In this document: piece after piece, positions 1 to 10,049 of the stretch | Position numbering within the stretch: the first letter of the stretch is position 1 | How the letters are laid out: each line of letters starts with the position of its first letter | Source of the DNA: BD2-11 sp965221785 | GTDB lineage: Bacteria > Gemmatimonadota > Gemmatimonadetes > Longimicrobiales > Gaopeijiaceae | DNA length: 64,000 nucleotides | Assembly (NCBI GenBank): GCA_965221785.1 | Contig: CBDCSR010000002.1 | Span: 124,001-188,000 of the forward strand | Reading direction: 5' to 3' | The notes under the pieces: model-generated | Seen by the model: only the letters and a program-made list of their open reading frames with translations | Told to the model about the DNA's origin: nothing | Databases searched by the model: none | Translations under genes and position numbers: made by a program

Positions 1-372
1 CTTGATCGGTTCGGAAAGCATGACGTGCCTCTTGTCGAGAACGAAGTCCAGCCCCGAGTCGACCGCGCGTTCGGCGATGTCCGCCGCCGTAACCGAGCCG
101 AACAGCTTTTCGGACTCGCCGGCGCGTGCCCGGAAAACGAGGTGCATGCCCTCCAGCCTGGAGGCACGCCGGCGCGCCTCCAGGTACTTCCTGCGAGCCC
201 GCTCCTCCGCCCTGCGCTGCTCCCGCTCCAGGCGACGGACGTTGGCTGCGGATGCTTCGTAGGCGAGGCCGCGGGGCAGCAGGAAATTGCGGGCGAACCC
301 GGGCTTCACGTTCACGACATCGCCCGGTTCCCCGAGGCGGTCCACGGATTCCTTGAGGATCAGTTTCACCAT
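1..372 (-). CDS. rplI: 50S ribosomal protein bL9, C-terminus cut by window edge
   Basis: Large-subunit ribosomal protein bL9, which binds 23S rRNA near the L1 stalk. The 124 visible codons begin MVKLILKES and carry the family signature GDVVNVKPGFARNFLLPRG at about residues 16-34, followed by the long basic connecting helix (about 42-72) and the start of the C-terminal domain. About 25 residues are missing beyond the left edge. An AGGAG lies just upstream of the ATG at 372. It is the last gene of the ribosomal cluster that starts with rpsF-rpsR, separated by a YybS-like gene, an order also known from Firmicutes. Confidence 0.95.
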   Translation of the reverse strand, partial: MVKLILKESVDRLGEPGDVVNVKPGFARNFLLPRGLAYEASAANVRRLEREQRRAEERARRKYLEARRRASRLEGMHLVFRARAGESEKLFGSVTAADIAERAVDSGLDFVLDKRHVMLSEPIK

Positions 373-439
373 CCACTCCTGGTTTGTCGAAACATGCGGG
401 CCCGCACCCTGAGGCGCCACGCGGGCCGGTGGTCTTCGG

Positions 440-1363
440 TCAGGTTCGTCGGGCCCGTGCGCGGATGTCCACCCAGGTGTCGCCCAGCCCGATCAGCAGT
501 GCCGCCGAGAAAAGGAAAGGCGCCAGCAGCAGAAAAGCGAGCGCAAGCAGGACCCATCCGAGGGGCGACACGCCGCGAGTCAGGGTGACCGCCACGCCGG
601 CGCCGCGCAACGCGTAGAGCGCGCTGATGAAGGCAAGCAGGTTCAGTCCCATCCGGCCTGCGGCGCCGTCGGGCTGCAGGATGAACAGCGCCGCACCTGC
701 GACCAGCAGCCACACCAGCTGGTCGTTGAACCGGAAGTCGCGCAATGCGCCGAGTCCGTCCCCGCTTCCCTCTCCCAGACGAACGTAGAGCCACCATGCG
801 GTGCCCAGCGCGGCCAGGGAAGACAGTCCGAGCATGGCCGGGAACAGGTTGCTCTGCCACTCTGCCGCCCGGAAGACCGTGCCGATCACGGTCCCGGGTA
901 GCGGAGTACCCTCCCGGAGGACGCGCAGCGCTTCCAGGGACGTGCTCACTCCGTCGCGCAATCTGGTCGCCACCATCCGGTCGATGATTGCCCAGCGCCG
1001 GGGACTCAGCCCCAGTGCGGCCCATGCGCCGGCACCGGAAATCGCGAGGGCGAGCAGCGCACGGGGCAGGAACTTCCGTTCCGGCCACCGTAATGTCACG
1101 GCGGCAAAGCAGCCGCCGAGGATGATCGTCCATCCACGCTCCACGTACCACAATCCGGATCGAGTGGCGCCGGCCAGGGCGACCACCATCCCCAGAGCGC
1201 CGGCCATCACGGGCAAGGCCCGTTTTGCGGGCGTGCTGAATACGAGACAGGCAAACGGGATCAATACCAGGGCGATGGGGGCAAAGACGGAGAAAACCAG
1301 GGTGGCGAAAAAGAGTGCTCCCGCTCGTCCCCAGCCCCGCAACGGGGTCCTCGCCCGGACCAC
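440..1363 (-). CDS. YybS-like (DUF2232) multi-pass membrane protein
   Basis: A 307-residue integral membrane protein with about eight hydrophobic segments and a short basic C-terminus. The C-terminal part (WVLLALAFLLLAPFLFSAAL, preceded by GLNLLAFISALYALRGAGV) matches the DUF2232/YybS pattern as I remember it. YybS genes often sit beside rplI, and this one lies between rpsF-rpsR and rplI. The start is GTG, 8 bp after the stop of rpsF-rpsR, so the genes are probably co-transcribed. The family has no settled biochemical function. Confidence is high that the gene is real and moderate for the family name. Confidence 0.75.
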   Translation of the reverse strand: MVRARTPLRGWGRAGALFFATLVFSVFAPIALVLIPFACLVFSTPAKRALPVMAGALGMVVALAGATRSGLWYVERGWTIILGGCFAAVTLRWPERKFLPRALLALAISGAGAWAALGLSPRRWAIIDRMVATRLRDGVSTSLEALRVLREGTPLPGTVIGTVFRAAEWQSNLFPAMLGLSSLAALGTAWWLYVRLGEGSGDGLGALRDFRFNDQLVWLLVAGAALFILQPDGAAGRMGLNLLAFISALYALRGAGVAVTLTRGVSPLGWVLLALAFLLLAPFLFSAALLIGLGDTWVDIRARARRT

Positions 1364-1371
1364 GGGCGATT

Positions 1372-2028
1372 CTAGCCTTCGTGACGGCGCACGTAGGGAA
1401 GCAGAGCCAGGTAGCGCGCCCGCTTCACCGCTCGTCCGAGCTTGCGCTGAAATCCGGCGGCCACGCGGGTCGTGCGCCGGGGGAGCAGCTTGCCCTGCTC
1501 GGTGACGAAGCGCGACAAGGTGGCTACATCCTTGTAGTTCAGGATGGTGATCGGAGGGCCTTCGATGCGCCGCCGGTGACCGCGTCCCCCGGAGAACTCC
1601 GGCGGGCTCGTACGCACCGGGGCGTCATCCTCCTGTTCCCCGTCCTCTTGCCGGTCGTCGGCATCGTCCGCCTCGCCGGACTCCTCGGAGGCACCGGAGG
1701 CCGCCGGGGCCTCGGCCACGACAGACATGCCCGTGGATGGCTGGCCCTCGTTGACGACGATGAGATACCGGAGTACGCCCTCGTCGAGCTTCATGATGCG
1801 CTCCAGCTCGGGCAGGTCGGTGGGGTCGCCGGAGAACTGGGTTACGACGTAGTACCCGGTGCTCTGCTTCTGGATGGGGTAGGCGAGCCGGCGGCCGCCC
1901 CAGTGGTCCACGACCCGGATTTCGGCGTCCCCGCCGGATACCAGGCCGTGGAATCGCTCCAGCTTCTGCTGGATGGCATCCTCGCCCAGGGCGGGGTGGA
2001 AAATCACAACGAGTTCGTAGTCGCGCAT
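1372..2028 (-). CDS. rpsF-rpsR: Fused 30S ribosomal proteins bS6-bS18
   Basis: One uninterrupted 218-codon frame encodes both platform proteins. Residues 1-95 are bS6 (MRDYELVVIFHPAL, then WGGRRLAYPIQKQSTGYYVV and the RYLIVV strand). Residues 96-150 are an acidic, low-complexity linker like the usual bS6 tail. Residues 155-213 are bS18 (LNYKDVATLSRFV, then FQRKLGRAVKRARYLALLPY). bS6 and bS18 bind each other on the 30S platform, so a fusion is structurally reasonable. The ATG at 2028 is preceded by GGGAG at good spacing; an in-frame ATG at 2040 lacks one. An internal AGGAGG and GTG (1615-1634) could also allow separate bS18 synthesis. The two proteins are separate in the bacteria I know well. 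Confidence 0.93.
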   Translation of the reverse strand: MRDYELVVIFHPALGEDAIQQKLERFHGLVSGGDAEIRVVDHWGGRRLAYPIQKQSTGYYVVTQFSGDPTDLPELERIMKLDEGVLRYLIVVNEGQPSTGMSVVAEAPAASGASEESGEADDADDRQEDGEQEDDAPVRTSPPEFSGGRGHRRRIEGPPITILNYKDVATLSRFVTEQGKLLPRRTTRVAAGFQRKLGRAVKRARYLALLPYVRRHEG

Positions 2029-2057
2029 GGTCTCTCCCATGGTCCGCGTGTTGACGG

Positions 2058-2109
2058 GCCTCGCTCCCGGGCGGGCTGTTCGCGAGAAGATTCCCCCCGG
2101 GGCCGAGGC
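2058..2109 (-). promoter_or_regulatory. Structured 5' leader of rpsF-rpsR
   Basis: Between the promoter and the start codon the transcript can form GCCTCG/CGAGGC (6 bp), a 2x2 internal loop, then CCCGGG/CCCGGG (6 bp) closed by a loop of about 24 nt. In many bacteria the S6:S18 complex binds a leader hairpin ahead of rpsF and represses its own synthesis. The position fits that role, but I did not match the conserved CCG bulge with confidence. Confidence 0.45.
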
Positions 2110-2123
2110 GGGATCGGCAAGGA

Positions 2124-2151
2124 AATATACCCTTCCTCACCCGAGCTTCAA
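2124..2151 (-). promoter_or_regulatory. Predicted sigma-70 promoter of rpsF-rpsR
   Basis: On the minus strand, -35 TTGAAG (2151-2146), a 16-bp spacer and -10 TATATT (2129-2124) lie about 95 bp upstream of the start codon. They follow the end of the M20 peptidase gene and would drive rpsF-rpsR, the YybS-like gene and rplI. Confidence 0.6.
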
Positions 2152-2192
2152 CCCGGGGGCGTCCAGCGAGGAGCGGGTCGAGCCGCGGAACG

Positions 2193-3398
2193 TCAGCTCT
2201 TCGCCGCCGCCTCCTGCACGGCGAGGATCAGCGGCGGATAGCGGCTGAACGCCCAGCGGGCCTCCTCGACGTCGAGCCGTTCGCGATTGGTGTGCGCGTA
2301 GCGTTCCTCCCCGGGGGCGAAGCCGATGGTCGGAATGCCGAACACGCCGCAGGTCCAGCCTCCATCGGTCGCGAAGGTCCAGGGACGGCAGTGTGCGGCC
2401 GTGTCAGGGTCGCCACGGCGTCCCACCGCGCTCGCGGCCGCGGTCACCACTGCGTGGTCGTGTTCCATGAGGAAGCCCGGCGTGAGGAGGTTGCGGTCGG
2501 CGGAGCGGCCCGTATAGGAGGTCTGGCGCTCGGAGGCGAGGCGGCACTCGATGGCGTAGCCGGCCGGCACATCCGGAATCACCTCGGCGACGGCGTCTTC
2601 CACGCGCCCGATGAGGGTCGCCTCGGTATCGGTGGGCAGGATGCGCCAGTCGAGCACCACGATCACTTCGTCGGGGATGACGTTCGGGCTCTCGGGGCGC
2701 ACCCGGACGTCGGTGGGCGCGAGGCTCGCGGGCCCCAGAATGGAATCGGACTCCTGCCGCCGCGCGAGGCCGGCGACCCCGGTCAGCACGCCGGGCAGAA
2801 GGTCGAGCGCGTTGCGCGCGCGGTCGGGGGCGCTGGCATGGCTGGCGAGGCCGCGGATCACGACCTCGAGCTGTGCGCGCCCGCGGTGACCCAGGGCGAT
2901 ATCGCCGTACGTCGACTCGCCGATGATCACCGCCGCGGGGTTCACCAGGCCCGACCGCACCAGGTTCTCCATGCCCCAGCCGCCCCGCTCCTCGTACACC
3001 ACCTGCCCCACGATCACGTCGCCGGGCGCGCGGTCCGCGAGGGCGGCGGCCGCGTAGACCTGGAGCGCCATGGGGCCCTTGATGTCCATCGCCCCGCGGC
3101 CGTGCAGGTGGCCGTCCACCACTTCGCCGCAGAACGGCGGGTGCTCCCACTCCTCGTGCGACCCCTCGGCCACCACGTCCAGGTGGCAGGAGAGCATCAC
3201 CGGGGGCGCATCTCCTCTTCCCTTGACGACGCCGGCGACGCTGCCCAGCCCGTCGACCTCCACCCGGTCGAATCCCAGCACACGCATTTCCTCCTGGAGG
3301 CAGGCGGCGACTTCGCCCTCCTCCCCGCTCATCGAGGGAATGCGGATCAGATCTCCGGCGAAAGCCAGGGCGTTTTCGAAGGTCGGCTCGCGGTTCAT
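2193..3398 (-). CDS. M20-family metallopeptidase/deacylase (ArgE/DapE/YgeY type)
   Basis: A 401-residue zinc-dependent amidohydrolase of the M20 family. Visible metal ligands and catalytic residues are in LSCHLDVV (His72, Asp74), GRGAMDIKGP (Asp105) and YEERGG (Glu136, Glu137). GESTYGDIALGHRGRAQLEV follows, leading into the lid domain. A C-terminal HTNRERLD motif supplies the last ligand His. The pattern most resembles the YgeY/ArgE-like branch that removes acyl or carbamoyl groups from small amines, but the substrate cannot be read from sequence. It follows hppA by 30 bp on the same strand and is probably the last gene of the prs-rplY-pth-hppA run. Confidence 0.85.
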   Translation of the reverse strand: MNREPTFENALAFAGDLIRIPSMSGEEGEVAACLQEEMRVLGFDRVEVDGLGSVAGVVKGRGDAPPVMLSCHLDVVAEGSHEEWEHPPFCGEVVDGHLHGRGAMDIKGPMALQVYAAAALADRAPGDVIVGQVVYEERGGWGMENLVRSGLVNPAAVIIGESTYGDIALGHRGRAQLEVVIRGLASHASAPDRARNALDLLPGVLTGVAGLARRQESDSILGPASLAPTDVRVRPESPNVIPDEVIVVLDWRILPTDTEATLIGRVEDAVAEVIPDVPAGYAIECRLASERQTSYTGRSADRNLLTPGFLMEHDHAVVTAAASAVGRRGDPDTAAHCRPWTFATDGGWTCGVFGIPTIGFAPGEERYAHTNRERLDVEEARWAFSRYPPLILAVQEAAAKS

Positions 3399-3428
3399 GG
3401 GCTCAGGCTCCGGGGGCAGGTGCGGGGG

Positions 3429-5546
<2,118 letters not shown>

Positions 5547-5600
5547 CTGATCTGCTTCTGGTGAGGGTGGCGGTTCAGTTCCCGCCGCCGCGGGGGCGGG

Positions 5601-6164
5601 TCATCGGTTGTAGGTGTTCATCACGGGCTCGATGCCCTCGTTCATCCACAGTCGGGCGGCGGCGGGCAGCTGGTCCAGCAGGGCGACCACCTCGCCCTCG
5701 TCATCCTCTTCCATCGGCGAGAGCACCCAGGCCGCCAGATCCATGTGTTCGGGACGGGCGCCCACGCCTATGCGCAGCCGGGGGTAGTCCCGGGTGCCGA
5801 GCACGCCGGCCACCGACCGGAGACCCTTGTGTCCGCCGGCGCCGCCTCCGGGCCGGAAACGCAACCGCCCGACGTCGAGGTTGACATCGTCGGCTACGAC
5901 CAGAAGGTCCTTCCCGAAGCCGAATTCAGCCGCATCGAGGTAGGGCGCCAGCGCGGCCCCGCTCCGGTTCACGTACGTGACCGGCTTCACCAGGTGCACA
6001 GCGTGGTCATCGACGACGCCGTTGGCCAGCAGCGAGGCATCCGTCCTCTCGAAGGGCCCGAGGTCCCAGTCGTACGCCAGCCGGTCGATCGCCCACCATC
6101 CCACGTTGTGGCGCGTGGCGTCATAACGGGGTCCCGGATTCCCGAGGCCCACGATGACCTTCAA
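5601..6164 (-). CDS. pth: Peptidyl-tRNA hydrolase
   Basis: A 187-residue Pth family enzyme that frees tRNA from peptidyl-tRNA released by stalled ribosomes. The N-terminal motif VGLGNPGPRYDATRHNVGWW holds the conserved Asn and catalytic His. VVADDVNLDVGRLRFRPGGG and GGHKGLRS carry the catalytic Asp and substrate-binding residues. Its start overlaps the end of rplY by 4 bp (ATGA), so the two are probably translationally coupled, a frequent prs-rplY-pth arrangement in bacteria. Confidence 0.96.
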   Translation of the reverse strand: MKVIVGLGNPGPRYDATRHNVGWWAIDRLAYDWDLGPFERTDASLLANGVVDDHAVHLVKPVTYVNRSGAALAPYLDAAEFGFGKDLLVVADDVNLDVGRLRFRPGGGAGGHKGLRSVAGVLGTRDYPRLRIGVGARPEHMDLAAWVLSPMEEDDEGEVVALLDQLPAAARLWMNEGIEPVMNTYNR

Positions 6165-6799
6165 CCAGGCTCCTCGACATCCTCGCCGGCCTCTTCGACC
6201 TCACCGACTTCCAGAGCCTCTTCCTCCTCTTCAGGCGCCCAGGATGTCGCGATGTGACACACCAGGGTATTCGGGCTGGAGATCAGCTCAACGTCCCTGG
6301 GGAGGGCGATATCGCCGAGCCTGAGCGACTCTCCGATTTCCAATTCCGAGATGTCGGCCTCGATCGACTCCGGTATCCTTGCGGGCGTGCAGCGCACGTG
6401 CGCTTCGTGCACGGCGATGTCCAGGCGGCCGCCGGCGCGGGTGCCGGCCGGAGTGCCGGAAAGCGAGATCGGCACGTTCAGTTCGACCGCGATTCCGCGG
6501 CGCAGGCGCATGAAGTCGACGTGGAGGACGTCCGGGCGAAACGGATGGGTCTGGATCTCGCGCACCAGCGTGCGCAACGTTTCCCCGCCGCCGATGTCGA
6601 GCTGGAGGACGGTGTTGGCCACCGGGATGGACTCGAACAGATGGACCGCCTCCTGCTCGTCCAGCGAGAGCGGGATGGGTTCCATGTCCTTGCCGTACAC
6701 GACCGCCGGGATACGTCCCGCGCGTCGCAGGCGGCGGGCGACGCCCTTGCCGGTCTCGTCCCTGCGCCGGGCCTGGAGGGAAGCTTCTGCTACGCTCAT
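6161..6799 (-). CDS. rplY: 50S ribosomal protein bL25 (long, CTC type)
   Basis: A 212-residue 5S rRNA-binding protein with the N-terminal L25 domain (RRDETGKGVARRLRRAGRIPAVVYG; residues 12-95) and the C-terminal TL5/CTC beta domain (about 100-190). An acidic tail rich in Glu follows. Many bacteria carry this two-domain form rather than the short E. coli one. It sits 30 bp downstream of prs and overlaps pth. Confidence 0.94.
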   Translation of the reverse strand: MSVAEASLQARRRDETGKGVARRLRRAGRIPAVVYGKDMEPIPLSLDEQEAVHLFESIPVANTVLQLDIGGGETLRTLVREIQTHPFRPDVLHVDFMRLRRGIAVELNVPISLSGTPAGTRAGGRLDIAVHEAHVRCTPARIPESIEADISELEIGESLRLGDIALPRDVELISSPNTLVCHIATSWAPEEEEEALEVGEVEEAGEDVEEPG

Positions 6800-6829
6800 T
6801 TCGGGCTCTTGTTTGTTTCGGGAACGTTG

Positions 6830-7873
6830 TCAGACGGGATTGGCGGCGCGCACGCTCCACGCGCTTGCGGATGCGGGATCGCCGTCACCGGCCTCTACCA
6901 CGATCGGCGCCTCGCGGGCCGGCATCCTGAACAGCTGGCTCACCGAGGCGTTGGAGTGAATGTACCGGATGGCGTCGGAGAGAAGCCCGGCCACGGACAG
7001 CACCTTCAGCTTGGGGAAGCGCACCTCCGGAGCGATGCCGATGGTGTTGGTGACCACGACTTCCTCCACCGGCGCTCCCTGCAGCCGTTCGGACGCCCTT
7101 CCCGACAGGAGTGCGTGGGTGGCGCAGGCGTAGACCGCGGCCGCTCCGCGTTCCTTCAGTGCGTAGATGCCGTTGGTGAGGGTTCCTGCCGTGTCGACCA
7201 TGTCGTCGACGATCAGGCAGGTTCGGCCCTTCACCTCGCCCACGACATTGACCACTTCCGCCACGTTCGCGGTGCGCCGGCGCTTGTCGATGACCGCCAG
7301 GGAAGCCCCGAGGCGGCGCGCGAAGCCCCGGGCCATCTTCGCGGATCCCGCATCGGGCGCGATGACGACCAGGTCATCCAGGTTCATGTCGCTGAAGTAC
7401 CGGGTCAGCACGGGCGCGGCGTACAGGTGATCCACGGGGATGTCGAAGAATCCCTGGATCTGATGCTGATGGAAATCGATGCCCAGCAGCCGGTCGGCCC
7501 CGGCCGCGACGATCAGGTTGGCAACCAGCTTGGCACCGATCGAGACCCGCGGCTGGTCCTTGCGGTCCTGGCGTCCGTAGCCGAAATAGGGCACCACGGC
7601 GGTGACCCGGGCGGCCGAGGCGCGGACGGCGGCGTCGACGAGGAGCAGAAGCTCCATGATGTTGTCGGCCGGCGTCGTCGTCGGCTGGATGATGAAGACG
7701 TCGCGGCCGCGCGCGTTGCGGTCCAGCCGGACGAAGATCTCGCCGTCGGCGAAATCGCGCACCGTAGCGCCGAAGGCCGACTCGCCAAGCCTCTCCCCGA
7801 TCTCCGCGGCCAGCGGCCGGTTGGCCCGGCCAGCCAGGAGCAGTAGCGGACCGCGGCGGTATTGATCGTCCAT
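6830..7873 (-). CDS. prs: Ribose-phosphate pyrophosphokinase (PRPP synthetase)
   Basis: A 347-residue enzyme that makes PRPP from ribose 5-phosphate and ATP for nucleotide, histidine and tryptophan synthesis. Family motifs are clear: FADGEIFVRLD near residue 42, PYFGYGRQDRKD (flexible ATP-binding loop), GIDFHQHQIQGFFDIPVDHL, VIAPDAGSAKMAR, and the PRPP-binding loop LIVDDMVDTAGT. It leads the prs-rplY-pth-hppA run and has its own promoter about 60 bp upstream. Confidence 0.96.
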   Translation of the reverse strand: MDDQYRRGPLLLLAGRANRPLAAEIGERLGESAFGATVRDFADGEIFVRLDRNARGRDVFIIQPTTTPADNIMELLLLVDAAVRASAARVTAVVPYFGYGRQDRKDQPRVSIGAKLVANLIVAAGADRLLGIDFHQHQIQGFFDIPVDHLYAAPVLTRYFSDMNLDDLVVIAPDAGSAKMARGFARRLGASLAVIDKRRRTANVAEVVNVVGEVKGRTCLIVDDMVDTAGTLTNGIYALKERGAAAVYACATHALLSGRASERLQGAPVEEVVVTNTIGIAPEVRFPKLKVLSVAGLLSDAIRYIHSNASVSQLFRMPAREAPIVVEAGDGDPASASAWSVRAANPV

Positions 7874-7930
7874 GGGGGCGTCACCGTAGGCTGGCGTTCA
7901 GAGGGGCGTTCGACGTGACGGTAGCCGTTA

Positions 7931-7959
7931 AGTGTAGATCTCCCGGAGAGGAGCGTCAA
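7931..7959 (-). promoter_or_regulatory. Predicted sigma-70 promoter of prs
   Basis: Minus-strand -35 TTGACG (7959-7954), a 17-bp spacer and -10 TACACT (7936-7931). It is the best promoter match in the window and lies in the gap between the tetratricopeptide-like gene and prs. Confidence 0.65.
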
Positions 7960-7991
7960 CGCGCGTTCTGCTCGACGCCAACACGGCCGGG

Positions 7992-9818
7992 CTATCCGAC
8001 AATCTGCACACGGCGGCGGCGTATCACGGGAGCCCAGTCGTCGACCCTGAGCTCCAGCCGAAGCTCGTAGATTCCGGGTTCCAGGTTTCTGAAATCGAGA
8101 TCGACGGAGCGGAAGTGCGCACCCGGCCGCCCCGGGCTCGGCTCGCTCCACTCCAGCATCAGGGGATCCCCTCTCCCCACCAGCCTCAGGAACTCTCCCA
8201 GCCGGCGGAAGAACGACCGGTCGAGCGGCTCGACTCCGAGGCGATAGGCGATCCGCGTTTCACCCATCCCGAGCCCGTAGGCCTCCCACGCGACCGCCAG
8301 CTCCTGCAGTCCGCCGAGCGCCAGGGACGGCAGCGCATGGTCCAGAACGTCATCGACCGACTCGGGCATTCGGTCCGGATTCCCGAGGATCAGGAAGTCG
8401 GAGAGATCGGGGATATCATCCGGATGCGGACCCAGGGCAAGATCTCCCCGAAAACGCGCTCCCTCGCCGGCCCTGCGGTCGAGGGCTTCCACGCTGTAGA
8501 CGTAGCTGCCGAGGGGCACCACGAGCGACAGCGTGCCCCTTTCCGAAAGCACGCGCTGCGCCGGCGGCCGCATCTCCCCGGTCGTCTCCGCCCAGGGCAC
8601 CAGGAAGAGTCCCGCCTGAACATCGCGCCGATGCTCGTTCTCTTCTTCGGGGCTGTCCGGGCCGGGCACTGCTCCAGACGTGTCCCGCGGTTCGAACCGG
8701 AACGGAGCCACAACCAGCACCGAGTCGCCGCGCCGGAAGCGGGCCAGCACGGTGTGCATAGTCCCCAGTTCGGGTGCATAGGACGGGGCGTAGGCGCTGC
8801 GGGGTCGTTCAACGGGGTCACCCCAGACCATGCCCGGAGGCGGGCCGGCAACGCCGGTCAGCACGCCGTCCGGGGGCATGTAGCGCTCGGAGTGGGGAGG
8901 ATGGCGCCCGGTCACCCGCGGACGCATGCTCGAGCCGCCAGTGGGTACGTATCGGGTCCAGCTGGTTTCCTGCCCGTAGCGAATGGCGAGTTCATCCAGC
9001 CCGGACGTCCACGGAAGCCCGTGGGGATTGCGCGCGCGCCGCTGAATGCGACTCACCGCGTGCCGGCTCATGTGCTCGGTCCAGCGGTCGTTGCCGCGCA
9101 CAAGGTAATAGGGATCGGCGAGCGCCCACAGTCTGCGGCTCGCCGCCTCGCGCGCTTCAGGATCGAGCCGGTCCAGGCCGGATTCATCCGTCCTCTCCAG
9201 CAGGAGAGCCAGCGAAAGCCACTCCTCTGCATCGCGCGAGTCCATCGCTTCCAGGGCCAGCCGGTAGCTGCGCTCCGCGTCCTCGAAACGCTCCAGGCGA
9301 TGGAGCGCGAGACCGCGCAGCAGTTCGCACAGGTCAGGCTCCGGAGCGGCGCAGCCGCGGGCAACCTCGAGTGCTTCGTGCGCCCGGCCCGCCTCCACCA
9401 GGTAGAAGACGCGCTGGCCCGCGATCCAGCCGTCGCCGGGCAGCCGCCGCGCGGCGTGCGCCAGGGTGTCGAGCAGTTCCTCGCGCGCCACGGTGATCTC
9501 CACGGCCTCCGGATCCGGCTCGTGGTGATTGTCGCCGTGCCAGTAGCACATGCGGCCGATGAGTTCGTCGCACGGGGAGGAACCGGGCTCCACGGACATG
9601 GGCAGATGTTGCACGCGCACGCGTTCGAAGCGCCGCTGCGCGTCGCGGGCCCGCTCGTGGATCGCGGAAGAATCGGGTTGCGCCGGTGCTTCCTGCGGCG
9701 ATGCGTCCGGAGGCAGGTTGCGATTCTCCCGCGGAGGAACCGCGGCCGCAACGACGGACGACACTGCAAGGGTCGTCGCCAGCGCGAGCGTAGCGGGGGC
9801 GAGAACCGGACTCGTGAT
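7992..9818 (-). CDS. Secreted tetratricopeptide-like protein of unknown function
   Basis: About 608 residues. The N-terminus has a hydrophobic Ala/Leu/Val stretch that would serve as signal peptide, then a polar linker. A helical region with two or three TPR-like repeats follows (for example CELLRGLALHRLERFEDAER), then a WALADPYYLVRGNDR segment and a beta-rich C-terminal region ending in ELRLELRVDDWAPVIRRRRV. The layout recalls GWxTD-domain proteins, but the name motif is absent. No ATG, GTG or TTG fits the signal peptide: a strong AAGGAGG (9831-9825) precedes an ATC at 9818, chosen here. The first in-frame GTG, 9764, would remove most of the signal. It follows tRNA-Gln closely. Confidence 0.7.
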   Translation of the reverse strand: MTSPVLAPATLALATTLAVSSVVAAAVPPRENRNLPPDASPQEAPAQPDSSAIHERARDAQRRFERVRVQHLPMSVEPGSSPCDELIGRMCYWHGDNHHEPDPEAVEITVAREELLDTLAHAARRLPGDGWIAGQRVFYLVEAGRAHEALEVARGCAAPEPDLCELLRGLALHRLERFEDAERSYRLALEAMDSRDAEEWLSLALLLERTDESGLDRLDPEAREAASRRLWALADPYYLVRGNDRWTEHMSRHAVSRIQRRARNPHGLPWTSGLDELAIRYGQETSWTRYVPTGGSSMRPRVTGRHPPHSERYMPPDGVLTGVAGPPPGMVWGDPVERPRSAYAPSYAPELGTMHTVLARFRRGDSVLVVAPFRFEPRDTSGAVPGPDSPEEENEHRRDVQAGLFLVPWAETTGEMRPPAQRVLSERGTLSLVVPLGSYVYSVEALDRRAGEGARFRGDLALGPHPDDIPDLSDFLILGNPDRMPESVDDVLDHALPSLALGGLQELAVAWEAYGLGMGETRIAYRLGVEPLDRSFFRRLGEFLRLVGRGDPLMLEWSEPSPGRPGAHFRSVDLDFRNLEPGIYELRLELRVDDWAPVIRRRRVQIVG

Positions 9819-9847
9819 GAGGGCTCCTCCTTCAGGGCGGGAGCGGA

Positions 9848-9918
9848 TTGGCCCGGGTGGATTCGAACCACCACCGCCGGTTCCAAAGACCGGTGTCCTG
9901 CCATTAGACGACGGGCCA
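9848..9918 (-). tRNA. tRNA-Gln (UUG)
   Basis: A complete cloverleaf reads on the minus strand: acceptor TGGCCCG/CGGGCCA with the U1-A72 pair typical of bacterial tRNA-Gln, D arm, anticodon loop CTTTGGA (anticodon TTG), short variable loop, and T arm GGTGG-TTCGAAT-CCACC. The 3' CCA is not encoded (the gene continues ATCC), so tails must be added by the cca product found in this window. Confidence 0.96.
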
Positions 9919-9936
9919 CTCACGACGGCTCTCGGA

Positions 9937-9965
9937 ATCCTACTCGTGCTCCGGCGCGGTCTCAA
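9937..9965 (-). promoter_or_regulatory. Predicted promoter of tRNA-Gln
   Basis: Minus-strand -35 TTGAGA (9965-9960), a 17-bp spacer and -10 TAGGAT (9942-9937), about 18 bp upstream of the mature tRNA 5' end. Confidence 0.6.
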
Positions 9966-10049
9966 GAGCGAGGCCGCGCCGCGGAACAGCCGAGGACGGC
10001 TTCGCGCCGGCATTGGCCCGCAGCGATCGGCACCCTCGCACTGTAACCC

